From Clostridium_F caseinilyticum (GTDB taxonomy: Bacteria > Bacillota > Clostridia > Clostridiales > Clostridiaceae): 64,000 nucleotides of DNA. The stretch is taken from the NCBI RefSeq assembly GCF_046127645.1, contig NZ_CP175919.1; one strand, 5' to 3'. Below, piece after piece: positions 17,595 to 26,233 of the stretch. The notes under the pieces were generated by a model. It searched no databases. It was given only the letters and a program-made list of their open reading frames with translations, and was not told where the DNA came from. Both the position numbers and the translations under genes were made by a program. The stretch's first letter is position 1; every line of letters starts with the position of its first letter.

Positions 17595-19208
17595 TTACAC
17601 TATATTATACTCTGATATTTTCTTATATAAATTTGCTCTACTTATTCCTAATATTTTAGATGTTTTATTCTTATTTCCCTTATTCTCTTGTAAACAATTA
17701 CAAATAACTTCTTTTTCTACCTCTGAAATTATATCTTTTAAGTATTTACTTTGTTCAACAGAAACCTTTACAATAGGACTTTTTAATATTTCTTTTGGCA
17801 AATGTTTTGTCCTTATAATACAATCTTCATCTAACAAAATCGCAGATCGTTCTATTACGTTTTCAAGTTCTCTAACATTTCCTGGCCAACTATAGTTACA
17901 TAAACATTCTTTAGCTTCTTTAGATATTCCTTTTATACCTATGCTTAATCTACGAGATACTTTTTTCATTAAAAATTCTGATATTAATAATACATCTTCT
18001 TTTCTTTCTCTTAATGGTGGGACATTAATTTTTATAACATTTAGTCTATAATATAAATCTCTTCTAAATTTATTTTTTCCAACTAGTTCCTCAAGGTTTT
18101 TATTTGTAGCGGCAATTATTCTTACATCAATCTTTTTTAATATATTACCGCCTATTTTTTCTACCTCCCTTTCTTGAATTACTCTTAAAAGTTTAACCTG
18201 CATACTCATTGGCATATCACCAATTTCATCTAAAAATATAGTACCTCCATTTGCTAATTCAAATTTTCCCTTTTTTCCACCTTTTTTAGCTCCTGTAAAA
18301 GCTCCATCTTCATATCCAAATAATTCAGATTCTAATAATTCGGCTGGTATAGCTCCACAATTTATTTTTATAAAAGGACCAAATTTTCTATTACTAGCAT
18401 TGTGAATTGAATGGGCATATAATTCTTTTCCTGTTCCACTTTCTCCTACTATTAAAACATTTGAATTGGCATTAGCAGATCTTTTAGCTAAACTTTTACT
18501 CTTTTTATTTTCATAGGAATCTCCAACAATATCTTTAAAACAATATTTAGCCTTTCTATTTTTTTCTGATTTGTTAACATAGAATTTATCTGTTTGTTTT
18601 AATCTATCTAACTTTCGAGATAAAAAATAAAAATCGTTTATGTCTTTAAACATTATTTTACCTATTGCACCAATAATTTTCCCTTCTTTTTTTATTGGTA
18701 TCCTCATAGTAATTACTTGTTTATCATTAATTTTTTGTATTTCTCCAATTTCCATGTTTCCAGTTTTTAAAACCCTATGCAACATTGTATCTTTTATGAC
18801 ATCTCCAACATATTTCCCCTCTGGATTTTTGCAATTAATCAACTTTTTATAACAATCACTCATCAACATAATTATTCCATTTTCATTTACAACCACTATA
18901 CATTCATTTATGGTATACAACACTTTATTAACAACATCCAAAATTGATTTATAGTATTTTATATCTTTTTTCATTTCATTGTATAGTTCATAATTTATAG
19001 TTGTTATACATTCCGATTCATTTATACTTCTTTTACTTTCTACTTTGGAATTAATATTAATTTTTTTACTATTTTTATTATTGCTTAATATATCCACATG
19101 TTTATTATTACTTTTGTTTTTTAATAGACCTTTATCAGACAGTGCATTATTAATTATACACTTGTTAATATTTTCACTTATGATTTTAAAGTCTTCTTCC
19201 ATAAACAT
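17595..19208 (-). CDS. sigma-54-dependent transcriptional activator with PAS domain
   Basis: The 537-residue protein has a low-complexity N-terminus (about 1-85) and a PAS-type sensor (about 90-205). An AAA+ sigma-54 interaction domain follows, with Walker A GESGTGKE, the sigma-54 contact loop GAFTGA and Walker B IFLDEIGD. A Fis-type helix-turn-helix is at the end (NKTSKILGISRANLYKKI). No receiver domain is present, so the PAS probably senses a ligand or redox state. GGGGG precedes the ATG by eight bases. A consensus -24/-12 promoter before crt at 25582-25598 is the only one I found here, making the butyryl-CoA operon the likely target. Confidence 0.92.
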   Translation of the reverse strand: MFMEEDFKIISENINKCIINNALSDKGLLKNKSNNKHVDILSNNKNSKKININSKVESKRSINESECITTINYELYNEMKKDIKYYKSILDVVNKVLYTINECIVVVNENGIIMLMSDCYKKLINCKNPEGKYVGDVIKDTMLHRVLKTGNMEIGEIQKINDKQVITMRIPIKKEGKIIGAIGKIMFKDINDFYFLSRKLDRLKQTDKFYVNKSEKNRKAKYCFKDIVGDSYENKKSKSLAKRSANANSNVLIVGESGTGKELYAHSIHNASNRKFGPFIKINCGAIPAELLESELFGYEDGAFTGAKKGGKKGKFELANGGTIFLDEIGDMPMSMQVKLLRVIQEREVEKIGGNILKKIDVRIIAATNKNLEELVGKNKFRRDLYYRLNVIKINVPPLRERKEDVLLISEFLMKKVSRRLSIGIKGISKEAKECLCNYSWPGNVRELENVIERSAILLDEDCIIRTKHLPKEILKSPIVKVSVEQSKYLKDIISEVEKEVICNCLQENKGNKNKTSKILGISRANLYKKISEYNIV

Positions 19209-19468
19209 AGAATATTCCCCCTAAGTAATTACCTATAACTTTATTATATATCTTAATACAACTTTTAACAAATATTCTTTTATGATACATACACTTATAT
19301 TGTTAAAATATTGTTAAAAAAATATCTTAACTTATATTTAAATTATATAAACCTGTAGGGAAGTAAAATTAATAGTTAACTGATTTTTAACAAATATCTT
19401 ATTCATCTTTATAGTAATGTTTTCCCATGAGTACTCAAAAAATATGTAATTATACAGTACAATTATAT
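19209..19468. other. upstream region of the sigma-54 activator gene with TTGTTAAAA repeats
   Basis: No gene is seen. TTTTAACAA or its complement TTGTTAAAA recurs: near 19262, twice in tandem about 11 bp apart near 19300, and near 19388. The same nonamer occurs once at 25639-25647, upstream of the sigma-54 promoter. The repeats could be binding sites for the activator (autoregulation). Confidence 0.4.
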
Positions 19469-19511
19469 AAAAAAGGATGTGAAATATAAATAATATATCA
19501 CATCCTTTTTT
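19469..19511. terminator. terminator after etfA
   Basis: The 14-bp arms AAAAAAGGATGTGA (19469-19482) and TCACATCCTTTTTT (19498-19511) are perfect. It lies 56 bp after etfA and before the activator gene on the same strand, so the two are separate transcripts. Confidence 0.85.
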
Positions 19512-19566
19512 ATATGATTACAAAAGATTTTATAATCAAATTTAAAATTAAATATTATTATCCCAT

Positions 19567-20574
19567 TTAATTATTAATCTTTTTTATTTCATCTATCATA
19601 GAAGGTAATATTTTTTTGTAATCTCCTACTATAGATAAATCTGCTACTTTCATTATTGGTGCTGATTCATCTTTATTTATAGCTACAATATAATCACTTT
19701 CTTGCATTCCTGCTAAATGCTGAATAGCTCCTGATATTCCACAAGCTATATATAAATTAGGTCTAACAGTTTTACCAGTTTGTCCAACTTGATAAGCTTT
19801 ATCTATCCAACCGCTATCTACAACTGCACGAGATCCTGATACTCCTCCTCCAATTAAATCAGCTAATTCTCTTAATAGCTTAAATCCTTCTTCACTTCCA
19901 AGTCCCCTTCCACCTGAAACAAGTATCTTTGCTTCACTTATATCCTCTATTTTTTTAGCTAATTTAACAACTTCTTTTATTTTTACTTTTATATCTGATT
20001 CTTTTAAATCAAATTTTATATTTTCAACATTGCCTTTTCTATTACTGTCTTTTTCTAATTTTTCAAAAACACCTGGTCTTACTGTAGACATTTGTGGTCT
20101 ATTATTTTCACAAGCTATTGTGGCCATTAAATTCCCACCAAAAGCAGGTCTTGTCATTAAAAGATTTCTTGTATCCTGATCTATATCTAGCCCTGTACAA
20201 TCTGCTGTAAGTCCAGTACTTAATCTAGATGAAATTCTTGGTGCTAAATCTCTTCCTATATAAGTAGCGCCAATTAATAATATTTCGGGTTTTCTTTCTT
20301 GTATTAAATCATATATAACTTTTGTATATCCATCTGTAGTATAGTTTTTTAATAATGGATTATTTACGTATAATACTTTATCAGCTCCATATTCTATTAA
20401 CTGTTTTGCTATATCATCAACATTATTTCCTAACAAAACAGCTGTTAATTCTACTCCTAATTTTTTAGATAGCTCTTTACCTTTACCTATTAGCTCCAAA
20501 GCTACTTTTTGTAACTTTCCCTCTCTCTGTTCTGCAAAAACCCATATACCTTTAAAATCTGATAAATTCATCAT
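19567..20574 (-). CDS. etfA: electron transfer flavoprotein alpha subunit
   Basis: The 335-residue protein has the EtfA FAD-binding C-terminal region: AKILVSGGRGLG, LADLIGGGVSGSRAVVDSGWI, QVGQTGKTVRPNLYIACGISGAIQH and VAINKDESAPI. With EtfB and butyryl-CoA dehydrogenase it forms the bifurcating complex that couples crotonyl-CoA reduction to ferredoxin reduction by NADH. Two ATG codons are adjacent; the second, at 20571, has the better spacing from GGGGGAG. It is last in the operon, 12 bp after etfB. Confidence 0.96.
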   Translation of the reverse strand: MMNLSDFKGIWVFAEQREGKLQKVALELIGKGKELSKKLGVELTAVLLGNNVDDIAKQLIEYGADKVLYVNNPLLKNYTTDGYTKVIYDLIQERKPEILLIGATYIGRDLAPRISSRLSTGLTADCTGLDIDQDTRNLLMTRPAFGGNLMATIACENNRPQMSTVRPGVFEKLEKDSNRKGNVENIKFDLKESDIKVKIKEVVKLAKKIEDISEAKILVSGGRGLGSEEGFKLLRELADLIGGGVSGSRAVVDSGWIDKAYQVGQTGKTVRPNLYIACGISGAIQHLAGMQESDYIVAINKDESAPIMKVADLSIVGDYKKILPSMIDEIKKINN

Positions 20575-20586
20575 ATCTCCCCCAAC

Positions 20587-21366
20587 CTAAATATAATGTT
20601 TTTCTTTTAATTTTGATACTGCATACTGTGCGGCTTCTTTAAAAGGCTTGTTCACTAAAATTCCATCTCTTTTAGTTTCCTTTGTCACAGATTTTTTAAC
20701 TTTAGTTGGTGAACCTGAAAGACCTAAAAGTGATTTATCTGCACCTATATCCTCTGCATTCCATACTTTTATTTCTTTATTACAACATTCAAATATTTTA
20801 GCCATATGCATATATCGTGGAGTATTTAAATCTTTTATAGCAGTTAAAAGTACCGGCATTTTTACAGATACTATTTCATATCCGTCTTCCAATGCTTTTT
20901 TAATTTCTAATTCACCATCACATAAGTCTACATTTTCTACATAAGTAACTTGAGGTATATTTAGATGCTCAGCCATTTCTGGTCCCACTTGAGCTGTATC
21001 TCCATCTATTGCTTGTCTTCCTGCAAATATTATATCGTAATCTAGTTTTTTAATTGCAGTGGCTAGGGCATATGAAGTCGCTAATGTATCTGCTCCTGCA
21101 AAAGCTTTATCTGATATAAGTATTGCCTCATCTGCTCCCATAGCTAAAGATTCCCTTAATGCATCCTGGGCTTGAGGAGGTCCCATACTTATTACAGTAA
21201 CTTTAGCATCCTTACTTTCTTTTAATATTAAGGCTTCTTCTAAAGCATTCTTATCGTCTGGATTTATAATAGATGGAACTCCTTCTCTTATTAAAGTTCC
21301 TTTTACAGGATCTATTTTAACTTCATTTGTATCTGGTACTTGCTTTAAGCAAACAACTATATTCAT
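20587..21366 (-). CDS. etfB: electron transfer flavoprotein beta subunit
   Basis: The 259-residue protein starts MNIVVCLKQVPDTNEVKIDP and has VISMGPPQAQDALRESLAMGADEA and the GRQAIDGDTAQVGPEMAEHL segment typical of EtfB. In bifurcating complexes this subunit carries the second FAD, which receives electrons from NADH. It lies between bcd and etfA with gaps of 12 bp on each side, so the three are co-translated. Confidence 0.96.
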   Translation of the reverse strand: MNIVVCLKQVPDTNEVKIDPVKGTLIREGVPSIINPDDKNALEEALILKESKDAKVTVISMGPPQAQDALRESLAMGADEAILISDKAFAGADTLATSYALATAIKKLDYDIIFAGRQAIDGDTAQVGPEMAEHLNIPQVTYVENVDLCDGELEIKKALEDGYEIVSVKMPVLLTAIKDLNTPRYMHMAKIFECCNKEIKVWNAEDIGADKSLLGLSGSPTKVKKSVTKETKRDGILVNKPFKEAAQYAVSKLKEKHYI

Positions 21367-21378
21367 ATAAAATTCCCC

Positions 21379-22518
21379 CTAGTGTAATAAGCTATTAGCT
21401 ATAACCATTTTTTGAACTTCTGAAGTTCCTTCATATATTTCAGTTATTTTAGCATCTCTCAACATTCTTTCTAATGGATAATCTTTAGTATATCCATATC
21501 CACCTAATATTTGAAGTGATTTATTTGTTACATACATAGCTGTTTCAGCTGCATACAACTTAGCTTCAGCTGCATCCATTGTATAATTTTCTCCTATAGA
21601 CTTTTTCCATGCTGCTTTATAAACAAGATGTTTAGCAGCATCTACTCTTACTTTCATGTCTGCCATATACCATTGTAATCCTTGAAATTTAGTAAGCTTT
21701 TTACCAAATTGTGTTCTCTCTTTCATATATTCAATAGCTTCAGTTAAGGCTCCTTCTGCTATTCCCAAAGCTTGAGCTGCTATTCCAATTCTTCCTCCAT
21801 CTAAAGTTTTCATAGCTATACTAAATCCTTTTCCTTCTTTTCCTAGCAAATTTTCTTTTGGAACTTTTACATCTTCAAATATAAGTTCAGTAGTTGATGA
21901 TGCTCTTATTCCCATCTTTTCTTCTGTCTTTCCAACACTAAATCCAAGCATTCCTTTTTCTAATATAAATGCAGAAATTCCTTTGACACCTTTACTTCTA
22001 TCTGTCATAGCAAATATTATAAATACATCTGCTACGCCACCATTAGTTATAAATATTTTTGATCCATTTAATATATAATAATCCCCTTCTAAAACAGCTA
22101 CACTTTGTTGAGCAGAAGCATCTGTCCCTGCATTAGGTTCTGTTAAGCCGAAAGCCCCTATTTTTTTACCACTTAAAAGATTTGGTAAATATTTTTTCTT
22201 TTGCTCTTCTGTTCCAAATGTAAATATTGGCCAACAACACAAGGAAACATGTGATGATAAAATAACAGAAGTAGTTGCACACGCCTTAGCCATTTCCTCT
22301 ACTGCAATAATATAACTTAAGTAATCAGTACCTGCTCCACCATACTCCTTTGGATATGGCATTCCCATAATACCGTATTTACCCATTTTCTCTACTGTTT
22401 CCATTGGATATCTTTCACTTTCATCTATATCCGCAGCTATTGGATCTACTTCATTTTTTACGAATTCCTCTAGCATTTGTTTGACATATTTTTGTTCTTG
22501 TGATAAACCAAATTCCAT
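21379..22518 (-). CDS. bcd: butyryl-CoA dehydrogenase
   Basis: The 379-residue protein is a standard short-chain acyl-CoA dehydrogenase. It has FGLTEPNAGTDAS and FITNG for FAD binding, the RIGIAAQALGIA region, QILGGYGYTKDYPLERMLRDAKI, and the catalytic Glu in YEGTSEVQ. It reduces crotonyl-CoA to butyryl-CoA with the EtfAB proteins encoded directly downstream. GGGGG precedes the start. A 201-bp gap with an inverted repeat separates it from thl upstream. Confidence 0.96.
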   Translation of the reverse strand: MEFGLSQEQKYVKQMLEEFVKNEVDPIAADIDESERYPMETVEKMGKYGIMGMPYPKEYGGAGTDYLSYIIAVEEMAKACATTSVILSSHVSLCCWPIFTFGTEEQKKKYLPNLLSGKKIGAFGLTEPNAGTDASAQQSVAVLEGDYYILNGSKIFITNGGVADVFIIFAMTDRSKGVKGISAFILEKGMLGFSVGKTEEKMGIRASSTTELIFEDVKVPKENLLGKEGKGFSIAMKTLDGGRIGIAAQALGIAEGALTEAIEYMKERTQFGKKLTKFQGLQWYMADMKVRVDAAKHLVYKAAWKKSIGENYTMDAAEAKLYAAETAMYVTNKSLQILGGYGYTKDYPLERMLRDAKITEIYEGTSEVQKMVIANSLLH

Positions 22519-22605
22519 ATTTAGTCCCCCTATTATTTTTCAAACTTTATTTCAACTATAAAGTTTTCACATTAAATAAATAATAAAAAGTCAGAATAAA
22601 TTTGA

Positions 22606-22642
22606 TTGCATCATCAAAATAAGATATATTTTAATGATGCAA
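22606..22642. repeat. 15-bp imperfect inverted repeat in the thl-bcd gap
   Basis: Arms 22606-22620 and 22628-22642 (core TTGCATCAT / ATGATGCAA) match except for one base. No T-tract follows on the minus strand, so it is more likely an mRNA processing or stability stem, or an operator, than a terminator. No second sigma-54 promoter is visible in this gap. Confidence 0.45.
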
Positions 22643-22719
22643 TATTAATCTTATTGTAAGAGTGTATTGAGTCCACCATATTTATAATTGCAGAACCTTG
22701 AACCTCTTATTAAAAACTG

Positions 22720-23898
22720 TTAATATCTTTCAATAACAATAGCAGTTCCCATTCCACCGCCTATACATAAAGTAGCTAATCCACGTTTTGAATCTCTTTT
22801 CTCCATCTCATATAGTAAAGTAGTTAAAATTCTAGCTCCTGAGCATCCGATTGGGTGTCCCAAAGCTATAGCTCCACCGTTTACATTTACTTTCTCCATA
22901 TCAAATCCTAGATCTTTAGCTACTGCTAAGCTTTGTGCTGCAAAAGCTTCGTTTGCTTCTATTAAATCCATATCTTCTATTTTTAAATTTGCTCTTTCTA
23001 AAGTCTTTTTAGTTGCATAGAATGGTCCATATCCCATTATTTTTGGATCCACTCCACTAGAACCATAAGAAACTATTTTAGCTAAAGGTTTAACTCCTAA
23101 TTCTTTTGCTTTTTCTTCACTCATAATTACTAAAGCAGCTGCTCCATCATTTATACCTGAAGCATTACCAGCTGTAACCGTTCCATCTTTTTTAAAAGCT
23201 GGTCTTAATTTAGAAAGACTCTCTTTGGTGGTACCAAATCTAGGGAATTCATCAGTATCAAATACTGTTTCACCTTTTTTACTTTTAATAACTACTGGAA
23301 CTATTTCTTCTTTAAATCTTCCTTCTTTTACAGCCTTTTCTGCTTTCTGTTGTGATTTAGCTGAAAATTCATCTTGCTCTTCTCTTGTTATTCCCCATTG
23401 CTCTGCTATATTTTCAGCTGTAACTCCCATATGATAGTCATTAAAAGATTCCCATAGTCCATCTCTTATCATTTCGTCTACTATTTTTCCATCTCCCATT
23501 CTTTGTCCCCATCTTGCTTTTTCTAAAAGATATGGAGCTGCAGACATGTTTTCTGTACCACCTGCTACTACTATATCGTCATCTCCTAATTTTATTAATT
23601 GAGCTGCTAAACTTACTGATCTAAGTCCTGAACCACACACCTTATTTATTGTAAAGCTTGGTACTTCTACTGGTATGCCTGCTGCTACTGCAGATTGTCT
23701 TGTTGAATTTTGGCCAAGACCTGCTTGCAGTACATTTCCCATTATAACTTCATCAACATCTTCTGGTTTTACATTAGCTCTTTTTAAGGCTTCTTTGATA
23801 ACAATAGTTCCTAATTCTATAGCTGAAATACTTTTTAATGTTCCTCCAAATTTCCCTATAGGTGTTCTTACAGCACTAGCAATAACAACATTTTTCAT
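22720..23898 (-). CDS. thl: acetyl-CoA acetyltransferase (thiolase)
   Basis: The 392-residue protein is a complete biosynthetic thiolase. The nucleophile Cys88 lies in NKVCGSGLRS, GGAIALGHPIGCSGARI contains the catalytic His, and LATLCIGGGMG contains the second catalytic Cys. It condenses two acetyl-CoA to acetoacetyl-CoA, the first step of the butyrate pathway. It sits between hbd and bcd on the same strand. Confidence 0.96.
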   Translation of the reverse strand: MKNVVIASAVRTPIGKFGGTLKSISAIELGTIVIKEALKRANVKPEDVDEVIMGNVLQAGLGQNSTRQSAVAAGIPVEVPSFTINKVCGSGLRSVSLAAQLIKLGDDDIVVAGGTENMSAAPYLLEKARWGQRMGDGKIVDEMIRDGLWESFNDYHMGVTAENIAEQWGITREEQDEFSAKSQQKAEKAVKEGRFKEEIVPVVIKSKKGETVFDTDEFPRFGTTKESLSKLRPAFKKDGTVTAGNASGINDGAAALVIMSEEKAKELGVKPLAKIVSYGSSGVDPKIMGYGPFYATKKTLERANLKIEDMDLIEANEAFAAQSLAVAKDLGFDMEKVNVNGGAIALGHPIGCSGARILTTLLYEMEKRDSKRGLATLCIGGGMGTAIVIERY

Positions 23899-23922
23899 TT
23901 TCTATACCCCCAAATTTAATTA

Positions 23923-24753
23923 TTATTTATATTCATAAAATCCTTTCCCTGTTTTTCTTCCTAATAAATTTCCTCTAACCATTTTTATTAACAATGGATG
24001 TGGTCTATATTTTGAATCTCCAAATTCAGTGTGTAATACATCCATTATTGCTAAGCATACATCATTACCAATTAAATCTGCTAATGCCAATGGTCCAATA
24101 GGATGATTAGCCCCTAATTTCATAGCTAGATCTATATCTTCAACAGTGGCAATTCCTTCAGCATATATACCAATGGCTTCATTTATCATAGGTATAAGCA
24201 TTCTATTAACTACAAATCCCGGTGCTTCCTCTACTTCTACTGGTTCTTTTCCCAGTTCCTTTGATATTTTAATTACAGTCTCTTTAGTTTCTTCTGAAGT
24301 CGCTATACCTTTTATTACTTCTATTAATTTCATTACAGGAGCTGGATTGAAAAAATGCATTCCTATTACTTTGTCTGGTCTATTTGTACTACTAGCAATT
24401 TTAGTTATTGATAAAGAAGATGTATTAGTTGCAAATATAGCTTCTGGTTTGCAAATCTTATCTAATTGACTAAATATATCTTTTTTTATTTCCATATCTT
24501 CTAAAGATGCCTCAACAATTAGATCAGCATCTTTAGCTAAATTCATATCTGTAGTAACTGTTATTCTTTTAATGATTTCATTTTTTTCTTCTTCTGTAAT
24601 TTTTCCTTTTTTAACTTGTTTCTCAAAACTTTTTATTATATTATCCATTCCTTTACCAACAAATCTTTTTAAAATAACTTCATGTCCAGATTTAGCAAAA
24701 ATTTGAACAATGCCTGCTCCCATTGTTCCGCCACCTAAAATAAATACTTTCAT
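23923..24753 (-). CDS. hbd: 3-hydroxybutyryl-CoA dehydrogenase
   Basis: The 276-residue protein has the NAD fold start FILGGGTMGAGIVQ, the catalytic region GMHFFNPAPVMKLIEV and the C-terminal NHPIGPLALADLIGNDV. It reduces acetoacetyl-CoA to 3-hydroxybutyryl-CoA. It is slightly short: after the second strand, EVILKRFVGKG replaces the usual longer segment with an Asp that binds the NAD ribose, an apparent loss of about four residues. The reading frame is intact. The change may affect cofactor preference. It lies 19 bp after crt. Confidence 0.93.
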   Translation of the reverse strand: MKVFILGGGTMGAGIVQIFAKSGHEVILKRFVGKGMDNIIKSFEKQVKKGKITEEEKNEIIKRITVTTDMNLAKDADLIVEASLEDMEIKKDIFSQLDKICKPEAIFATNTSSLSITKIASSTNRPDKVIGMHFFNPAPVMKLIEVIKGIATSEETKETVIKISKELGKEPVEVEEAPGFVVNRMLIPMINEAIGIYAEGIATVEDIDLAMKLGANHPIGPLALADLIGNDVCLAIMDVLHTEFGDSKYRPHPLLIKMVRGNLLGRKTGKGFYEYK

Positions 24754-24772
24754 TTTTATACCCCCTTGAAAT

Positions 24773-25555
24773 TTAATATTTATTAATAAAGTTCGGTTTT
24801 CTTTTTTCTAAAAAAGCCTTCATTCCTTCTTTTTGGTCTTCTGTTGCAAAACATAATCCAAATACATCTTTTTCAATTACCATTCCTGTTTCAATATCTG
24901 TTTCATAACCCCTATTTATAGCTGTTTTAGCATATCTTACAGCAGATTGAGGTTTAGACACTATTTTTTCTGCCAACATTACTGCCTCTTCTAATAAGCT
25001 TTCTGCTGGTACTACTTTATTAACAAGGCCTATGTTTAACGCTTCCTGGGATTTTACAATATCTGTAGTAAGTATCAATTCTTTTGCCTTACTTACCCCT
25101 ACTAAACGGGAAAGTCTTTGGGTTCCTCCAAATCCTGGAGTTATTCCTAAGCCTACTTCTGGTTGACCGAATTTAGCTTTTTCTGAAGCTATTCGTATAT
25201 CACAACTCATTGCTAATTCACATCCACCGCCTAAAGCATATCCATTTACAGCTGCTATAGTTGGCTTTTCCATAGTCTCTATTTTTCTACATATGTTTTG
25301 TCCTAATTCTCCAAATATTCTTCCTTCCTTAGGAGTTTTATCTTTCATTTCTAAGATATCAGCTCCAGCTATAAAGGCTTTTCCTTTTCCAGTTACTATA
25401 ACTACATAAATATCTTTATCATTTTGTATATCATCTAAAATTGTATTAATCTCTTTTAATACCTGAGTGTTTAAAGCATTAAGTACAGATTCTCTATTTA
25501 AACTTAAAATAGCAATATGATTTTTTTTATCTAATAAGATATTTTTACTTTCCAC
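24773..25555 (-). CDS. crt: crotonase, 3-hydroxybutyryl-CoA dehydratase
   Basis: The 260-residue protein has the oxyanion-hole segments FIAGADILEM and AAVNGYALGGGCELAMSCDIRIAS, and the two catalytic Glu residues (in GGCELA and FGQPEVGLGITPGFGGTQRL). It dehydrates 3-hydroxybutyryl-CoA to crotonyl-CoA. It is the first gene of the butyryl-CoA block. Its upstream region carries a -24/-12 sigma-54 promoter, and GGGGGTGG lies just before the start. Confidence 0.96.
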   Translation of the reverse strand: MESKNILLDKKNHIAILSLNRESVLNALNTQVLKEINTILDDIQNDKDIYVVIVTGKGKAFIAGADILEMKDKTPKEGRIFGELGQNICRKIETMEKPTIAAVNGYALGGGCELAMSCDIRIASEKAKFGQPEVGLGITPGFGGTQRLSRLVGVSKAKELILTTDIVKSQEALNIGLVNKVVPAESLLEEAVMLAEKIVSKPQSAVRYAKTAINRGYETDIETGMVIEKDVFGLCFATEDQKEGMKAFLEKRKPNFINKY

Positions 25556-25581
25556 TTAACCACCCCCTTATTTTTATATGA

Positions 25582-25598
25582 AGCAACTTTCGTGCCAG
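25582..25598 (-). promoter_or_regulatory. sigma-54 (-24/-12) promoter of the butyryl-CoA operon
   Basis: On the minus strand the sequence is CTGGCAC-N5-TTGCT. It matches the TGGCAC-N5-TTGC(A/T) consensus exactly, with GG and GC at the correct 10-bp spacing. It lies about 27 bp upstream of the crt start, so transcription would start near 25570. Sigma-54 promoters require an activator such as the one at 17595-19208. Confidence 0.85.
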
Positions 25599-25626
25599 TA
25601 TATGGAATTTATTTTTTATTCAAAAT

Positions 25627-25659
25627 TGATAGCTATTATTTTAACAATGATAGCCTATT
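25627..25659. repeat. TGATAGC direct repeat with 21-bp spacing
   Basis: TGATAGC followed by TATT (with one extra C in the second copy) occurs at 25627 and 25648, exactly two helical turns apart and 29 bp upstream of the sigma-54 promoter. It may be an activator site, although enhancer sites are often further away. Further upstream to 25924 the region is AT-rich with no gene. Confidence 0.35.
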
Positions 25660-25924
25660 TTCCAATATATTTATGATAAAAATTTATCTATAAAATCTTT
25701 AGTTTTCATGTTTTAAGTTGTATACAATATATACACTTCTTTAGCTTTATTAATATAATTATATATATCCCTTGATATACAGCCATTCAATAAGCCTTTG
25801 TATATATTTATTACATGTTTATCTTTTTTACATATACTGTTTTATTGAATAACAAAAAAATAACTAAGTTATTACTATAAAAATCACAATAAATTTATTT
25901 ATTATACAATTATTTTTCTATAAA

Positions 25925-25963
25925 AAAATAACTTAGAATAAATATATTATTCTAAGTTATTTT
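25925..25963. terminator. 16-bp perfect stem terminator
   Basis: Arms 25925-25940 and 25948-25963 are perfectly complementary with A/T runs on both sides. It lies 9 bp past the stop of the small minus-strand gene at 25972. A related shorter palindrome, AATAACTAAGTTATT, lies at about 25858. Confidence 0.8.
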
Positions 25964-25971
25964 AAAAATTT

Positions 25972-26190
25972 TTATATTAAAGATGCGTCTAACATCACTT
26001 CTTCATCATAAAAAGTTAAAACTATTTTATCAATTGTTTCTCTGTTATTAGGAATACTCCAATGTTTTTTTATAGCATTCCACTTGTGCCCTTCTATTTT
26101 CTTTATTCTCTCTACCCTATTATGAGTATAATTAAAAGTTACATAGAGCCTATCGTCATCATCTTTTTCTTTACTTATAACTATTGGCAT
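25972..26190 (-). pseudogene. N-terminal fragment of a tyrosine-recombinase-type integrase
   Basis: The 72-residue product (LYVTFNYTHNRVERIKKIEGHKWNAIKKHWSIPNN, then EEVMLDASLI) resembles the small N-terminal domain found before the SAM-like and catalytic domains in some phage and clostridial integrases. No recombinase core follows; a terminator comes immediately after. It may be a remnant of a deleted integrase or a free-standing domain. It is preceded by a plausible binding site (TAGGGGAG), so it could still be translated. Confidence 0.45.
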
Positions 26191-26233
26191 TTTCTTCTCC
26201 CCTAATCCTATTTTATATTTTATTAATAATATT

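Noticed and set aside
22519..22719. A second sigma-54 promoter before bcd
   Set aside because: No GG/GC pair with the correct 10-bp spacing was found in the gap.
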